Positions 49,746 to 61,639 of a stretch of 64,000 nucleotides of DNA are shown here, in pieces. The notes under the pieces were generated by a model. The model was not told where the DNA came from. It made no database searches and saw nothing but the letters and a program-made list of their open reading frames with translations. How positions within the stretch are numbered: position 1 is the first letter of the stretch; every line of letters begins with the position of its first letter. Source of the stretch: Macrostomum hystrix (taxonomy: Eukaryota; Platyhelminthes; Macrostomidae); the NCBI GenBank assembly GCA_950097015.1, contig CATNEN010000033.1:1178001-1242000 (forward strand), written 5' to 3'. Both the position numbers and the translations under genes were made by a program.

Positions 49746-52700
49746 ATGCACCACAGCAGCGCTGTCCGCAGAGGCCCTATGGCTGTGGCCAGGACAGTTG
49801 TGATCAGCCGCACCCTGGCAGCCGCCGTCAGGTCGCCGACCGTCACATCCTCCTCGGCGGCGGACTTTGTTAACTTTGCGGCCGCAGTGGGAGGAGGCGA
49901 GCTGAGCAGTGTGCTCAACAGCAGGCAGCGGGAGAAGCAGGACATGCGCGAGTTAAACCAGCGCTTTGCCAGCTACATTGACACGGTGGGGGCTGCTCAA
50001 ATCTCCAATTGTTTGACAGCACGAACTTGGTTTGATGTTTGAAGCTCTCCCTGCATGTTTTATTGCCCGACCGCACCGATAGCCGCCATGAAATTGTAGC
50101 CGGGATAATTGTCCATCCCTCCCAGCGTTAGCCCATCAGGCTGAAACTGGACAATTAACTGCTGATAATTGCGGAGCAGACAGATAAGTAGAAGGGCCTC
50201 ATATAATGCGAGTCACAGACCAGCTCGGTATGGGATTCTGTGGGCTTCCAGTTTACTCAGAGGGGGTTTAAACCAGACAGGCAAACAGCCAGGCAACAAT
50301 GGACGGGCATGCAGGCGCTCCACCGTCCCCTGACGGCAGTCTCAGCAACGGCGGCCTGCGCTCCCCCGCCCTGCAGGTCCGCTTCCTGGAGGCGCAGACC
50401 CGGAAGCTGTCCGAGGAGCTTCGCAAACTGCGCGAGTCCTGGGGCAAGGAGACGGAGAAGGTCAAGCAGCTGTACGGGGAGGAGCTGCAGCAAATGCGCC
50501 GCCTGCTGGAGGAGGCCGACCAGTGCAAGGCCGGGTCCGAGGTTCGAATCAACTCGCTTGGCGACCAGCTCAACGAGCTCCAGCATCTGTGAGTTGGGGA
50601 GACTAGGGCGCTCAGGGATAGATGCCATGAGAAAGGGGATAGAGATGCCATGAGAAAGGGGATAGAGATGCCATGAGAAAGGGGATAGAGATGCCATGAG
50701 AAAGGGGATAGAGATGCCATGAGAAAGTGGTTAGAGATGCCATCAGAAAGGGGATAGAGATGCCATGAGAAAGGGGTTAGAGATGCCATGAGAAAAGGGT
50801 TAGAGATGCCATGAGAAAGGGGATAGAGATGCCATCAGAAAGGGGATAGAGATGCCATGAGAAAGGGGATAGAGATGCCATGAGAAAGGGGTTAGAGATG
50901 CCATGAGAAAGTGGTTAGAGATGCCATCAGAAAGGGGATAGAGATGCCATGAGAAAGTGGTTAGAGATGCCATCAGAAAGGGGATAGAGATGCCATGAGA
51001 AAGTGGTTAGAGATGCCATCAGAAAGGGGATAGAGATGCCATGAGAAAGGGGTTAGAGATGCCATCAGAAAGGGGATAGAGATGCCATGAGAAAGGGGAT
51101 AGAGATGCCATGAGAAAGGGGATAGAGATGCCATGAGAAAGGGGTTAGAGATGCCATCAGAAAGGGGATAGAGATGCCATGAGAAAGGGGATAGAGATGC
51201 CATGAGAAAGGGGATAGAGATGCCATGAGAAAGGGGTTAGAGATGCCATGAGAAAGGAATTAGAGATGCCATGAGAAAGGAATTAGAGATGCCATGAGAA
51301 AGGAATTAGAGATGCCATGAGAAAGGGGATAGAGATGCCATGAGAAAAGGGTTAGAGATGCCATGAGAAAGGGGATAGAGATGCCATGAGAAAGGGGTTA
51401 GAGATGCCATGAGAAAGGAATTAGAGATGCCATGAGAAAGACCTCCCAGGCGCCCCCTTCAGGCTAGACGAGGCGAATCGTCAGCGCGCCGCTGACTGCG
51501 AAGCCGCCGACCGGCTGGTCCAGCAGGTCTCGAGCTCCGAGGCCGAGATGTCGCTACTTCGCCGCCGATTGGCCGCCTGCAACGAGGAGCGAACTCGCGA
51601 CCTGACTGAGGTTAAACGACTGCGCCAGGAAGTGGCTCGGCTCAGACAGGTCAGGGCAGAATCTGCTCCCTGTCTCTCAGATGAAAAAAGCAGATACTAA
51701 ATTGTGCCCCAGCATCTTTGGCTCGTTTCTGCTCTCGCATATTTTTCTTGTCTACGAGAAGTTGGCACCCCCTGCCGTGAGTTTGGTGCTGTTGGCCCTT
51801 CAGACTACAGGCCCCGCCTCTCATTCCCACTCTCTTTGCTCTGCATCCACAACTAATGGCTTCTAGCAGCAGATTCTCAGACCCACCTAGTCCAGCAATT
51901 CTTAGAAAATATTGTATAGAAGAGCTCTCATTTTATGTCTAAAATTTTTTCCTGCACGTAATTAACTGCTTTAGCTACTTAAACTATTTTGGAAAATTAG
52001 AAAAGGTTGTGAATTCGAATCCTTTCCACCGTGCTCAGGACTTGGACTCGCAGACGCTGGCCCACATCAACGCTGATAACAGTGCTCAATCCCTGCGAGA
52101 GGAGTTGGAGTTTCAGCGCTCACTGCACGACTCGGTCAGTCCGGAAACTTCCACATTAAATTCTTTTTCTCTTGGAAATTTCGCTCTGTACTACTTGCTT
52201 ATTGCTAGTAGTGTAGTTTGCTGCTTTCCCAGTTTATTGAGTGAGACCCGTCTCAATCAGGAGCTGAAGGAGCTGGCCGCCCTTGCCTACCGTGACACCA
52301 CCGGGGAAAACCGGCAGTACTGGAAGGCCGAGATGGCGCAGGTACTCAGCGACATCCGCCGCGAGTACGATGTCAAGCTTGAGTCGGCCCGCTCCGAGGT
52401 GGAGTCTCAGTACAGCCTGCGGGTACAGGAGGCCCGCGCCGGCCGTAGCCGGGACACGGCCGAGCTGACGCGGCTTCGCGAGGAGGGTAAGCGGCTGAAG
52501 GCCCAGCAGGCCGAGCTGCGCAACCGCCTGCCGGAGGTCGAGGCCCGCTGCGCCCAGCTCGAGCGAGAGCTGGACGAGATTCGCCGCGAGGCCGAGGACG
52601 CTGAGCGCCAGTTTGAGTCGGAGCGCGGCCGCCTGCGCGCCCAACTCGCCGGCGCCAACGCCACCCTGGAGGAGCACCTGGTCGAGGTCAAGACACTCAC

Positions 52701-54981
52701 CGACACCAAGCTCAGCCTGGAGCTGGAGATCCACGCCTACAGGAAGCTGCTGGAGGGCGACGAGATTCGGTGAGTGGCCAGCTGATCACACCATCCACCC
52801 CTGACCCACACCATCCACCCCTGACCCACACCATCCACCCCTGACCCACACCATCCACCCCTGACTTACACCATCCACCCTTGACCCACATCATCCAATC
52901 CGGGATCAGCAAATTTGTCGAATGTCACCCGCATTCCTGGTCATCCCATCGATCCCGACTCTTAGATATCCCATTGAACGGAGAACAGAGAGCAGAGAAC
53001 GGACACTGCTCACTGCGAGTCACTATCAAGGTAACTTTAGTCCTCCTTCGGTCTACCGAAATCGGTCCGGTTTTGAGTCCAGACTAAGAGTTAAATCCAA
53101 TAATATCAAAGTTTATATTTATTCAAATTTAACTTTAAGCATAACAAATTAAATATTTGAGTTTCGTGAGGCAATTAACACGTGTGGCGACTGAGAACTT
53201 TAGTCTCTAACACCTCCGATTTGTCCAAAAACCGCAGACTAAACCCTGAACAGAAGGCCCAAGCCGAAACGCTTATACATGACGTCATGAGTGCCATGCT
53301 ACCGGAGCCGCCACCACCGCTGCAGCCTGAGCCGGAAGCTGAAAAACCTTTGAAGTCACCGCCGCCGCCGGAAAAGCCTTTGAAGTCACCGCCGCCGCCG
53401 GAAAAGCCTTTGAAGTCACCGCCTCCGCCGGAAAAACCTTTAAAATCGACACCGCCACCGCCACCTCCGCCACCGCCGCCACTTTCCGACGGTGATGCGC
53501 CCTCTGCAGGTTCGCAGCAGCAGCAGCAGCAGCAGTATCGCTTTCACAACCAAAATCGCTTTTCAATGTCGTTCTTCGCCTGCTTCTCTACATTCTTTAG
53601 GTGCTTTCAATGCCTGACTTTCTGCATATCTTACTACCGCTTGTTTCGTCAGTAGTATTGTATGACCCAAATGCTGTTTTTTCTAACTGTATAAAACTGC
53701 ACCTCTAAATGCTTTCCTTATTTTTATTGCTTATTTGGCATAAGACTTATTTTTCAAAAATTCTAAAACTGGTTTCCTTGGCTTGCTGGATTGCGATCTT
53801 TTAGCCCAGTGGTTAGAGCCTCACACTTCTGACCGAGAGGTCGCGAGTTCGAATATTCTCCACTTGGAGAATTGTGTTTGACTCTTCTCTCAGTCGATCT
53901 CAACCGAACAGCCACCCACCCGGCCTTGCAGTGAACCTCATCAAGGGTGAGATGTCAGCCAGGACCACTTACCAGCGCACCGCCAAGGGCAACACCGGCA
54001 TCCTGGAGTGCTGCTCCGATGGAAAGTTTGTCAGCATTGAGTACACTGGAAAGAAGGTATGCTGCTGATCGCATTGCTGAATTTCAGCACCCAATTCCTC
54101 CGCTATGCAACACTCAGCTACGCAATTTTAACAGAAGGAGGACCTGAGCGACTGGACTCTGGTGCGTAACATTGACAACAATCGCCAGGTGGTGAAGTTT
54201 ACCTTTCCCAAAGGCACCGTGCTGGATAGCAGCTGCAACACTGTGAAGGTAGGTTTCATAGGCAAGCTTCTTCATTCCCCATCACCCCCGCTCCGCTCAT
54301 CAGCTCCGACTTCATTCCTCATCAGCTCCGCCTTCATTACTCATCAGCTCCGCCTTCATTCCCCATCCGCTTCGCCTTCATTCCCATCAACTCCGCCTTC
54401 ATTCCCCATCCGCTCCGCCTTCATTCCCCATCAACTCCGCCTTCGTTCTTCTCGCCCGCCCGCAGATCTGGGCTGCAGGTCAGAAGCCGCCATCGGCTGC
54501 AGATGCAAAGGAAAACGGCGGCAGCGGCAGCGTGAAGGAGCTAGAAGCCGCCGAGCAGTCCTGGGGCATCGGTGGCAGCATTCTGACCACCCTGGCCAAC
54601 CCGGACGGAGAGGTAATCCGTGGGCTGTGCTGACGCATGACGCAACCGCAGCTGTCAGGTGGGGAAGAGGCAATCAAAAGCAGCACAGGCTTTATCTATA
54701 GCCGAGACCCTTGGGAAGAATTTCACGCTTAGCAGCAAAGATTGATCAGTTAAATCTTGCTGCATCTATGGTGGAAATCAGAACTGGGTGTTAGTCCCCC
54801 TGACTAAGCCAAGAAAATGTTTGTGAGGCTGAATCTTCTGTTAAACCCATTGGGAGCTGGCATAAGGATAAGCGTAGCGTGAAATGTACAGGAAGCTTTA
54901 AAAATAAAGGCAACTTTTTCCTAATCTGTTTGGCAGGAGCGAGCAACGCACACCCAGAAGACCACTTATTCGGCTAACTGA
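49746..54981 (+). CDS. Cytoplasmic intermediate filament protein with lamin tail domain
   Basis: Ten exons: 49746-49985, 50377-50588, 51463-51649, 52039-52134, 52246-52769, 53238-53509, 53932-54056, 54135-54248, 54466-54612 and 54937-54981. All phases close to give 653 residues. A Ser/Ala-rich head precedes coil 1A (KQDMRELNQRFASYIDTVRF, LEAQTRKLSEEL from exon 2). The heptad-rich rod ends in the consensus SLELEIHAYRKLLEGDEIR (about 402-420). A proline-rich linker with EKPLKSPPPP repeats follows, then a lamin tail domain (RTTYQRTAKGNTGILECCSD, EDLSDWTLVRNID, KFTFPKGTVLD, KIWAAGQ). There is no CaaX box at the end (TYSAN) and no obvious nuclear signal, so it is a protostome-type cytoplasmic filament rather than a lamin. 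It would assemble 10-nm filaments in epithelia, muscle or other tissues. The start ATG is favoured because the head begins directly in frame with coil 1A. A second in-frame Met follows 11 codons later. Confidence 0.96.
50617..51440. repeat. 23-bp minisatellite in IF intron 2, about 36 copies
   Basis: The unit is AGATGCCATGAGAAAGGGGA followed by TAG, with GGGGTTAG, GTGGTTAG, GGAATTAG and CATCAG variants in repeated blocks. It starts about 30 bp after the donor and ends about 20 bp before exon 3. Confidence 0.97.
52788..52900. repeat. 20-bp tandem repeat in IF intron 5, about five copies
   Basis: The unit is CACACCATCCACCCCTGACC. The last two copies are diverged. Confidence 0.92.
53801..53875 (+). 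mobile_element. tRNA-SINE head in IF intron 6
   Basis: TTTTAGCCCAGTGGTTAGAG supplies an A box, and CGCGAGTTCGAATATTC a B box, about 35 bp apart. The body is cut short just upstream of the exon 7 acceptor at 53931. It is a truncated SINE rather than a functional tRNA because no acceptor stem can be formed. Confidence 0.6.
54275..54450. repeat. 21-22-bp tandem repeat in IF intron 8, about seven copies
   Basis: The unit is CTCCGCCTTCATTCCCCATC followed by CG, with CTCATCAG and CCATCAA variants. It fills most of the 217-bp intron up to the exon 9 acceptor. Confidence 0.9.
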
Positions 54982-55159
54982 TGACTGGCAACTGCTTCCG
55001 ACATAGCATTGTCTGTTTCTTGAAGTTCACACGAAACTCTTAAAGCAACACTCTTTTGCGACTGTTTATTTAACTTATTCACCTTTTCGTGTCTATTTTT
55101 GTTAGTTATTATTGTCATATATCCTAGTTATAAAATATTTACAACTATTCATATTTACA

Positions 55160-55460
55160 ACATTAGGTTAGAGCGTCGTCGGACTCACAACTTGGAGGTC
55201 AGAGGTTCGTTTCCCGACTCCACTGGAACAATTTGTGTCCTTTGGCAAGATTCTTAACTCTGCAGTGCTTCAGTTCACCCAGCTGTTAAATGGGTACTAG
55301 CATTAGCTGGGATAATTGAGGGTGGGTGTGGCGTCCTCCAGTCCATGGACTGAACAGCCGTATGTATCTGCTTTCAGACGCAATAGCTGCGGCTGTGTTG
55401 TCGGCGCACATCTGACCTGATTGGGGCAGGTGTAATCAATTATTATTATTTTTTATAATA
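55160..55460 (+). mobile_element. tRNA-derived SINE downstream of the IF gene
   Basis: Begins with an A-box-like GGTTAGAGCGTCGTCGGACT and a B box AGAGGTTCGTTTCCCG. It continues with CCTTTGGCAAGATTCTTAAC and CAGCTGTTAAATGGGTACT, and ends in an ATT-rich tail at about 55435-55455. The central blocks are shared with the SINE at 30.2-30.6 kb. No target-site duplication could be confirmed. Confidence 0.75.
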
Positions 55461-57376
55461 ATATGTAAGTTAATAAATTCAATAATTAATTTAAAGTTTC
55501 TTAACGCCGTAAAAGTTGTGAAAAAAAACTTGCGGCATCTTTTGAAATACATAAAAAATTATTTAAGCCTTCCATTTCTGCGGTCAACGAGAAACAGTTT
55601 GTAGCTAATTGGTTATTTGTTAATAACGAATTATAAATAAATTCAACGATGTTTACCTCTGTTGCGTGAGATGGCGTGAGGTGGTGGGCCGCGAAGGATA
55701 GAGATTGGTTCTCACTGGCTGTTTGTGAATGTACATTAGGGACCAATGTACATCATTAGGGGTGGTGGGTGTTAGCTGGAAGCCTGGACAAAGTTAGCAC
55801 AATGTACACGCACAACCTAAGTAGATCGTTGTCTGCGGGTACTGAAGAATTTGTGCTGAAGGGACGAAAAAGAAGTTACTTTTTGTGAAATGGATTTACT
55901 CTTACTTGGGCAGGCCGGTCTCGCGGACGAAATTGAAGTTACTTTGTTTGTAATAGAAGTTGAAAACCAATATAATATGCTATCATTACAAATGTATCGT
56001 TTTCATTCCATTATCGCTAACCACAAAATCTACTCGTACAATGCCAAGCCTTACGTCGCAGGTTAAAAAACTAACACTTTTGCTTATCTTATCTTAGCTG
56101 ATTTTCGACACTGAAGTCATTTTTTCTGGCATTTTCCCTACCCACTTTGCTTGTAGCCCTCGTCCAGCCAATAGGATTAGCGCAGCTCTCTGGTTGGTTG
56201 ATTCACCCAGACAGTGTTGGTGCTGCGTCTCCTTAACAAGAGGCGTTTAAAAGCTGCCGGGGCTGCAGAGTTGAAGCGAATTCGGGAATGAGAGAAAGTG
56301 AGTTCTAGTGGAGCAAGGTCCCACTGCTGTTCAATGCAAGATTTGAGTACGATTTTTAGTGAAACTAGAGTGAAACTAGCAGCAAGCTCGGAATCATCAT
56401 AAGCCAACCATTGGTTACAGCTTACCCTCTGCCCGCCCGGTAAGCATTCTCATTCAAGCCATTGCTAAGCCGAAGATAATGCTAGTTTGACTCATGCCTT
56501 CCAAGGAAATTCCGTCGCAACAAAGGGCGCTTGCTTTCTCTCTCTCTCTCTCGGTGTGAAAGGCCGGTCAAGACCAGGAGGTCCCGGGAGAAAGCGGAAG
56601 TGTCACTCAAACTGACTCACAGTCGGAGGGGATTATTCTATAGTTATCTTTCTCCACGCCCAAGCAAAAAAACCGGACGCAAACCTGTCTGTCATCTAGC
56701 AGTTTCCGCTTGGCTGCAGCCTATCAGGTAAAAATCCCCATTTCCCTGGGGTAGGTGGCGCGGGTGGGAGTTATTATAAAGCGTCAGCAAAAGCAGTCGT
56801 CAGCACAATGACAGCCTGAGGGGTTTGCAGTGTGGGAAAACTATTTGGCATTAGGCATGGGAGTTAGCGGTGTGAATGACTCTGCCTCCACTCTCGGCTC
56901 TGTTATTGCAGCCTGTCAGTCCCGTGTTTTGGCACTCCGTTCCGCCCAAGTTCGCGCCTTCGTGTTGCTGCGCCGGGCACCAATATAAAGGCTGGGATAT
57001 TTGGGCGATGGGAAAATTTTTTGTTATGTGGGCTGGAAGGCAGGTTTGAGCAGGAGCACAATAGCAATATCGGTGATAATGCAGCTGCAATGCATTTGTG
57101 TTGGATTCTGGCTAAATGTGATCATTATATTGATTGCCCGAGGAAGCGCTGAAGCTTTAGGAGGCTGACAAAAAAGAAAGAAAATGCACTGCTGCTTTCT
57201 TGTGTCTTTTAAATACGAATTGCGGAGCGCGTACTATTGCAGGTGAACATATCTTCTGTAAGGTTTCTTAGATTGTTGCAGCCTGGATTTGGACAAGATA
57301 AGTTTGAATATTTCTGATAGTCATATAACTACGCAATTAAAAAATCTGCCTTTAAAATTTCCTTGTTGTTCCGTGA

Positions 57377-57690
57377 GGGGGATTTCCTACTAGCCGTTCT
57401 AGAAATAGCCACGAGTCAACCCTTTGAGTCCAATCAAATTTTAACCCTAAGGTCGATTGGTAAATCGCGGGATTCCTCTAGTTGTAAAAATAGGCGTCTC
57501 AAACCCTTTGTGTCCAATTAAATTTTAACATTGAACTCCAGTTCGTCAGAAAAGGGTTCCTCCGGTTTTTCTAAAAATAGCCAAAACTCAAGCATTCGCT
57601 GCATGACCAATCAAATTTCAACATTGAATACGGTTTGTGAAAGGAGGGAATGCCTCGCTTCCCGTTCTAAAAATAGCCAAAACCGAACCC
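57377..57690. repeat. Degenerate 85-92-bp tandem repeat, about 3.5 copies
   Basis: Copies start near 57377, 57469, 57554 and 57646. Each runs GGG-TTCCT, then CTAAAAATAGCC, then CCAATCAAATTTTAAC. The first three carry a CCAAT-type motif. Confidence 0.75.
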
Positions 57691-60174
57691 TCCCTTGTCG
57701 ATGGAATTTGTCAGGCCTGTTTCTACCAAAGTCGAGCCTGGAGTCCTGGCATGGGGAAGTGCTTGCATTCGAGCTTGAAGAAGCCAGTCAAATTCAAGGA
57801 GATCGAAGCGTGTTGTGATCCCGGTCTTGGTTTTTGACCAAAAATAATTTCCCAGGCACCTTTTCCCATTATCCTCACGGCTTAACAATCGCCGTCCCCA
57901 TTAAGCTGAGCCGCGGAGCCGTCATCTGGAATGCTAAGCCAGCCCGGCACCCACTTGCAATTATTGATGAGGGGCCACTGTTGGTGCGAAATGTGGCGTC
58001 AATATACACCGCGACCGGAGCCGCATCCCAAAGAAAGGGAACGAAACTCGCGAGCCGGAGGGAGACTGGACAAATGGCCTGTTAACTGGCTCGGAGGAGC
58101 GAAGCCCTGGGATCACTGGGGGGGTTCGAGTCTTTTCTTTAAGTCCGAATGGCCTGCCTCCACCGCCGCCCCATCGTCAGGACTGTCAGCTTTCACTGTC
58201 GACTGGGGCAGTGTTTTTACAGCGGCTTCCCGCGGGCCCAAAGTAAATCTCCCACCACGGCGCCCAGAATCCCAAGCCGCTAAACTCCGTCCCCCGTTTC
58301 CACAAAAGTTTCCCCCGCGCCTCATCACGGACCACCTGCTGTTGCTAAAAAGTTGGCAGGCGTGAAATATCGGAGTGAATAAAGGCGAAGGAGCTGGGAT
58401 ACCAATCCTCGGCCGTGTCCCTAGGCGCGAATTTTTTTAGACATTTTTTAAAAACCGACTGCACGCTCAAAAGTTTGACGCCTGGCTGTCTGAACCGACT
58501 GATTTTCTGACCAAGTTCGAATTTGAGAATCAAGCTCTGCACCCTTAAAGTACAACTGCTCGAGTCAGCGTACTCACGAAAGGTCCAGTGGAATGATCCC
58601 AATGTCCCATGCCGTAATTACTGATATGCCACTGTACTGCTCTAAAATATTCCAGGAAATGTCGTCGAGAACTCTGAAAAAATTTCAGAAGCAATTATCG
58701 TGACTGAATTGTGGACGAATTGCAAACTGGCGACCTCCCGATAGCTGATGGAGTCCGTCTGGGAACCCCCTGTCTTCTGCAGCTCCCTCTCTGTTCCGAT
58801 TTCTTGCCTTGTAAGGCGTGCTGTTATGAGACGCTGCAGCTGCTGCTGCTGTTTATCCTTTGCGGAATTGGAGGCGTAAGCATACGCAATTTTTTAAGTA
58901 ACAAGGCTTGCTTTAACTTCGTCTTTTGCTTCCCCAAATGTGGCAATGGGAGAAATTTCCCCTTCCATAGCTGGCTTGTGTTGCCAGGGTTTGCCAGTTG
59001 CGCACCCCGGGGCTGCGTGTCGCATAATTCAGCACATTTGCGTTGCGTGCCATTTGACTCCGCTGATCGATTCGCCAGCCGCTACTGAGGTGCGCGCCAG
59101 AGCTCGGGTGCGGGGGGCCGATATAGTTACACGGGCTGTTCAACCAACTCACTGGGGAAAGTGCTCAAGAAAGGCCGAGATCCCCTGCGCGTTAAATATC
59201 GAATTCCTTCCATGAATATACGCACACATATAAACATGTACAAGCATGTCCGTCTGTATAAATATATATATTGATTAGCTGAAAGTTTACGAGCTAAAAT
59301 CAAGTCTGGTTCGATCGGTCTGAAGCGAGACCCTCTGGCCAATCTATTAATTAATCTACTAGCTCGACTATGACCGTACAGTTTTCAGTAAGGCAAGCCT
59401 CTGGGACTCCGTTATCCGGGGTGATGCAATACCATATAGTTAATTGCCAAGCTAGCTCTCATTCCCCTCGGGAAAAATCTCCCATTGAGGCCAGAGGAAC
59501 ACAAAGCAGCAGCAGCAGTTGAGCGTTGACTGCGGATGGCCTCAAGCAGGTCCTGCTAGACTTCTGTTTTCCTTCTTGAAAGCCAGAAAAGCTGGGAGAG
59601 GAGAAGGAGGATGAGAGGGCCCTTGAAGGAGGCGGTTGTGAAATGCGCCGAGGATCTGTTTAAAAAAGGAAAGGGGAAAAGTTGCGACTCCACCCGCAGC
59701 TGCCGCTCTTCCCTCTAACAATTTCCCCAGTCTTCCAGGGCCATCCGCCTCCAATTGAGTCCTCCGCCGTCTCGTCACAGTCGCGCCCAATGCGCCAGGA
59801 GCCCCTGAGAGTTCACAGGAGAATGAGAAGAGGGCGAGTGTGTGTGACTCACCTGACACTTTCGCTTCGGTTGTTTCCCACGCCGGGGAAGAGTTGAGAA
59901 CTTTGGCGGCCCCGGCAATGGCGAGTGCGGGATGATTTGGCGACAATCGATACGTCGAGGCTGCGCGCAAAATGTAGCTTTGTTTTCAGAGCAGCCTGTT
60001 GCTCGTCACCTGTCCGTTGTTGTATGAGTGAATAGAATCAGCTGCTGGTGCTGGGGTCAGGCTGTGTTGGCGTTAACAAGTAAAATATTTATCTCCTGTG
60101 TTTTTTCGCCTCCTATTTTTCTTTTATCTGTTTTTTTTTCAGGTAAAAGACGCGCGAAAATCAGTGCTCCCACG

Positions 60175-60283
60175 ATGCTGCAGCAGCCGCGGCGGCGAAG
60201 TCACGGAGGGTGGCAGCTACTGGCGGCTTCCCTGCTGACTGCCATCCTGCTCACCCAGCCATTCTCGGCTTCGGCGTTTGTTG
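60175..60283 (+). CDS. First coding exon of a secreted or membrane protein (signal peptide), partial
   Basis: An exon opens after a T-rich acceptor at 60142 and carries about 32 nt of 5' UTR, then an ATG. It encodes 36 residues ending in phase 1 at a GTAAGC donor. The peptide has a basic N-terminus (MLQQPRRRSHGG), a hydrophobic core (LLAASLLTAILLT) and a likely cleavage site after SASA. This is a classic signal peptide. The rest of the gene is not recognised, so the family is unknown. Downstream introns run at least several kilobases, and most of the gene probably lies beyond the window. Confidence 0.6.
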
Positions 60284-60309
60284 GTAAGCAACGAAACACT
60301 GTCTGCCTG

Positions 60310-60735
60310 CCCGCCTCACACACTCCTCTATCTGTCACTTCTCTCTTCCCTCTTCTATTCTCCTCTTTCTCCCGTCTCCTCCATCTTCTATTCTCCTCTT
60401 TCTCCCGTCTCCTCCCTCTTCTATTCTCCTCTTTCTCCCCATCTCCTCCCTCTTCCCCTCTCCTCTCTCTCACCGTCTTCTCCCTCTTCCCCTCTCCTCT
60501 TTCTCCCCATCTCCTCCCTCTTCCCCTCTCCTCTCTCTCACCGTCTCCTACCTCTTCTATTCTCCTCTTTCTCCCCGTCTCCCCTCTTCTATTCTCCTCT
60601 TTCTCTCCGTCTCCCCTCTTCTATTCTCCTCTTTCTCTCCGTCTCCCCTCTTCTATTCTCCTCTTTCTCCCCATCTCCTCCCTCTTCCCCTCTCCTCTCT
60701 CTCCCCGTCTCCTCCCTCTTCCCCTCTCCTCATTC
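60310..60735. repeat. CT-rich low-complexity array, 30-36-bp irregular units
   Basis: Units such as CTCTTCTATTCTCCTCTTTC followed by TCCCCGTCTCCTCC or TCCCCATCTCCTCC. They are almost pure pyrimidine on the plus strand and begin within 30 bp of the donor. Confidence 0.9.
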
Positions 60736-61639
60736 TCCTTTCTGTCTTATTTCCCATCGCTCTGCTTCCATTCCTACATCCCACTCCTCGTTCCCGCTGC
60801 CGCCTCGATCATAATTCTGGCACCAATCTGTCATCATTCCAAGCCATCAGCTTTCCCCCAGCAGTTGTCAACTCTCGGTGAGCTCTCTCTTAGGCCAGCA
60901 ATTTGTAAGACCATGCCAGTGAGACACTGACACAGCCGGACAGTCAGGCAGAGATAGAGCAATTGACGGGCATTTCTGCCCCCCCCTGCTGCACCGCTTC
61001 CCTTTGCACTTTCGCCCTCTCATTCGGGCCTGCTTTGCTCTCGCTCGCCATTTTCGCCTCCTTTCTTCGGCCTCTTTTCAACTTGTTCTTCTTGTCGCTG
61101 ACTGCGGCCATTGCACACTCAGGGGCCGATTTCTGACTCGCCGCCAACCCCAACCTCCTCCGGATCCCCTTCGCCCGGCCGGGCGTGCACTTGCGCAGCG
61201 TCCCAATTACCAGGCCTATGCGCGCATCTCCCAATTCCCATTTCTAACTTTGCCCTTCACTTTCCGCCGTAGTGGCTGGACGGGGGAAGGGCTGGTCATC
61301 TTAATTCTCAGCTCGACAACTGGTGGGTGAGTTGAGACGGCCTGCCATCGAGAACAGCGCCGAGCTGAGCAGCTTTCACTTTTGTTAAATCTGTCAAACA
61401 TTGGCAGCGGGAAAGTGCTGTTTAAATTCAAAACCGCTTTGGACTTGTCTTTCAACTTTCTTGTCGCTTGGCATAATGGAAAGATGGACTGACTGGCTTT
61501 GGCAGAAATTATTCGACTGGAATTCGCTAATTGATGCCGAACTACGCTGAACAGTTGAACTTGCAGGATTTTACAATTTCTAGCTCTGTTTCTTATTTAA
61601 AAATGCAACTGGCAGTATACTTCTTTGCGAATAATTAAG

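Larger units (their letters stand above)
54982..60142. other. Intergenic DNA between the IF gene and the signal-peptide exon
   Basis: Holds the SINE at 55160-55460, a TC dinucleotide run near 56537-56553, and a degenerate 85-92-bp repeat (57377-57690). 56700-60000 is GC-richer than the AT-rich 55-56 kb part and could carry promoter or 5' UTR exons of the next gene. Open frames here (for example 57931-58365 and 59542-59970) lack splice context or family signatures. Confidence 0.45.

Noticed and set aside
49746-54981. Nuclear lamin
   Set aside because: The protein has a lamin tail domain but no C-terminal CaaX box and no clear nuclear signal after the rod, as in protostome cytoplasmic filaments.
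57931-58365. 144-codon frame in GC-rich DNA
   Set aside because: No start context, splice sites or domain. Other frames are open over the same DNA because of its base composition.
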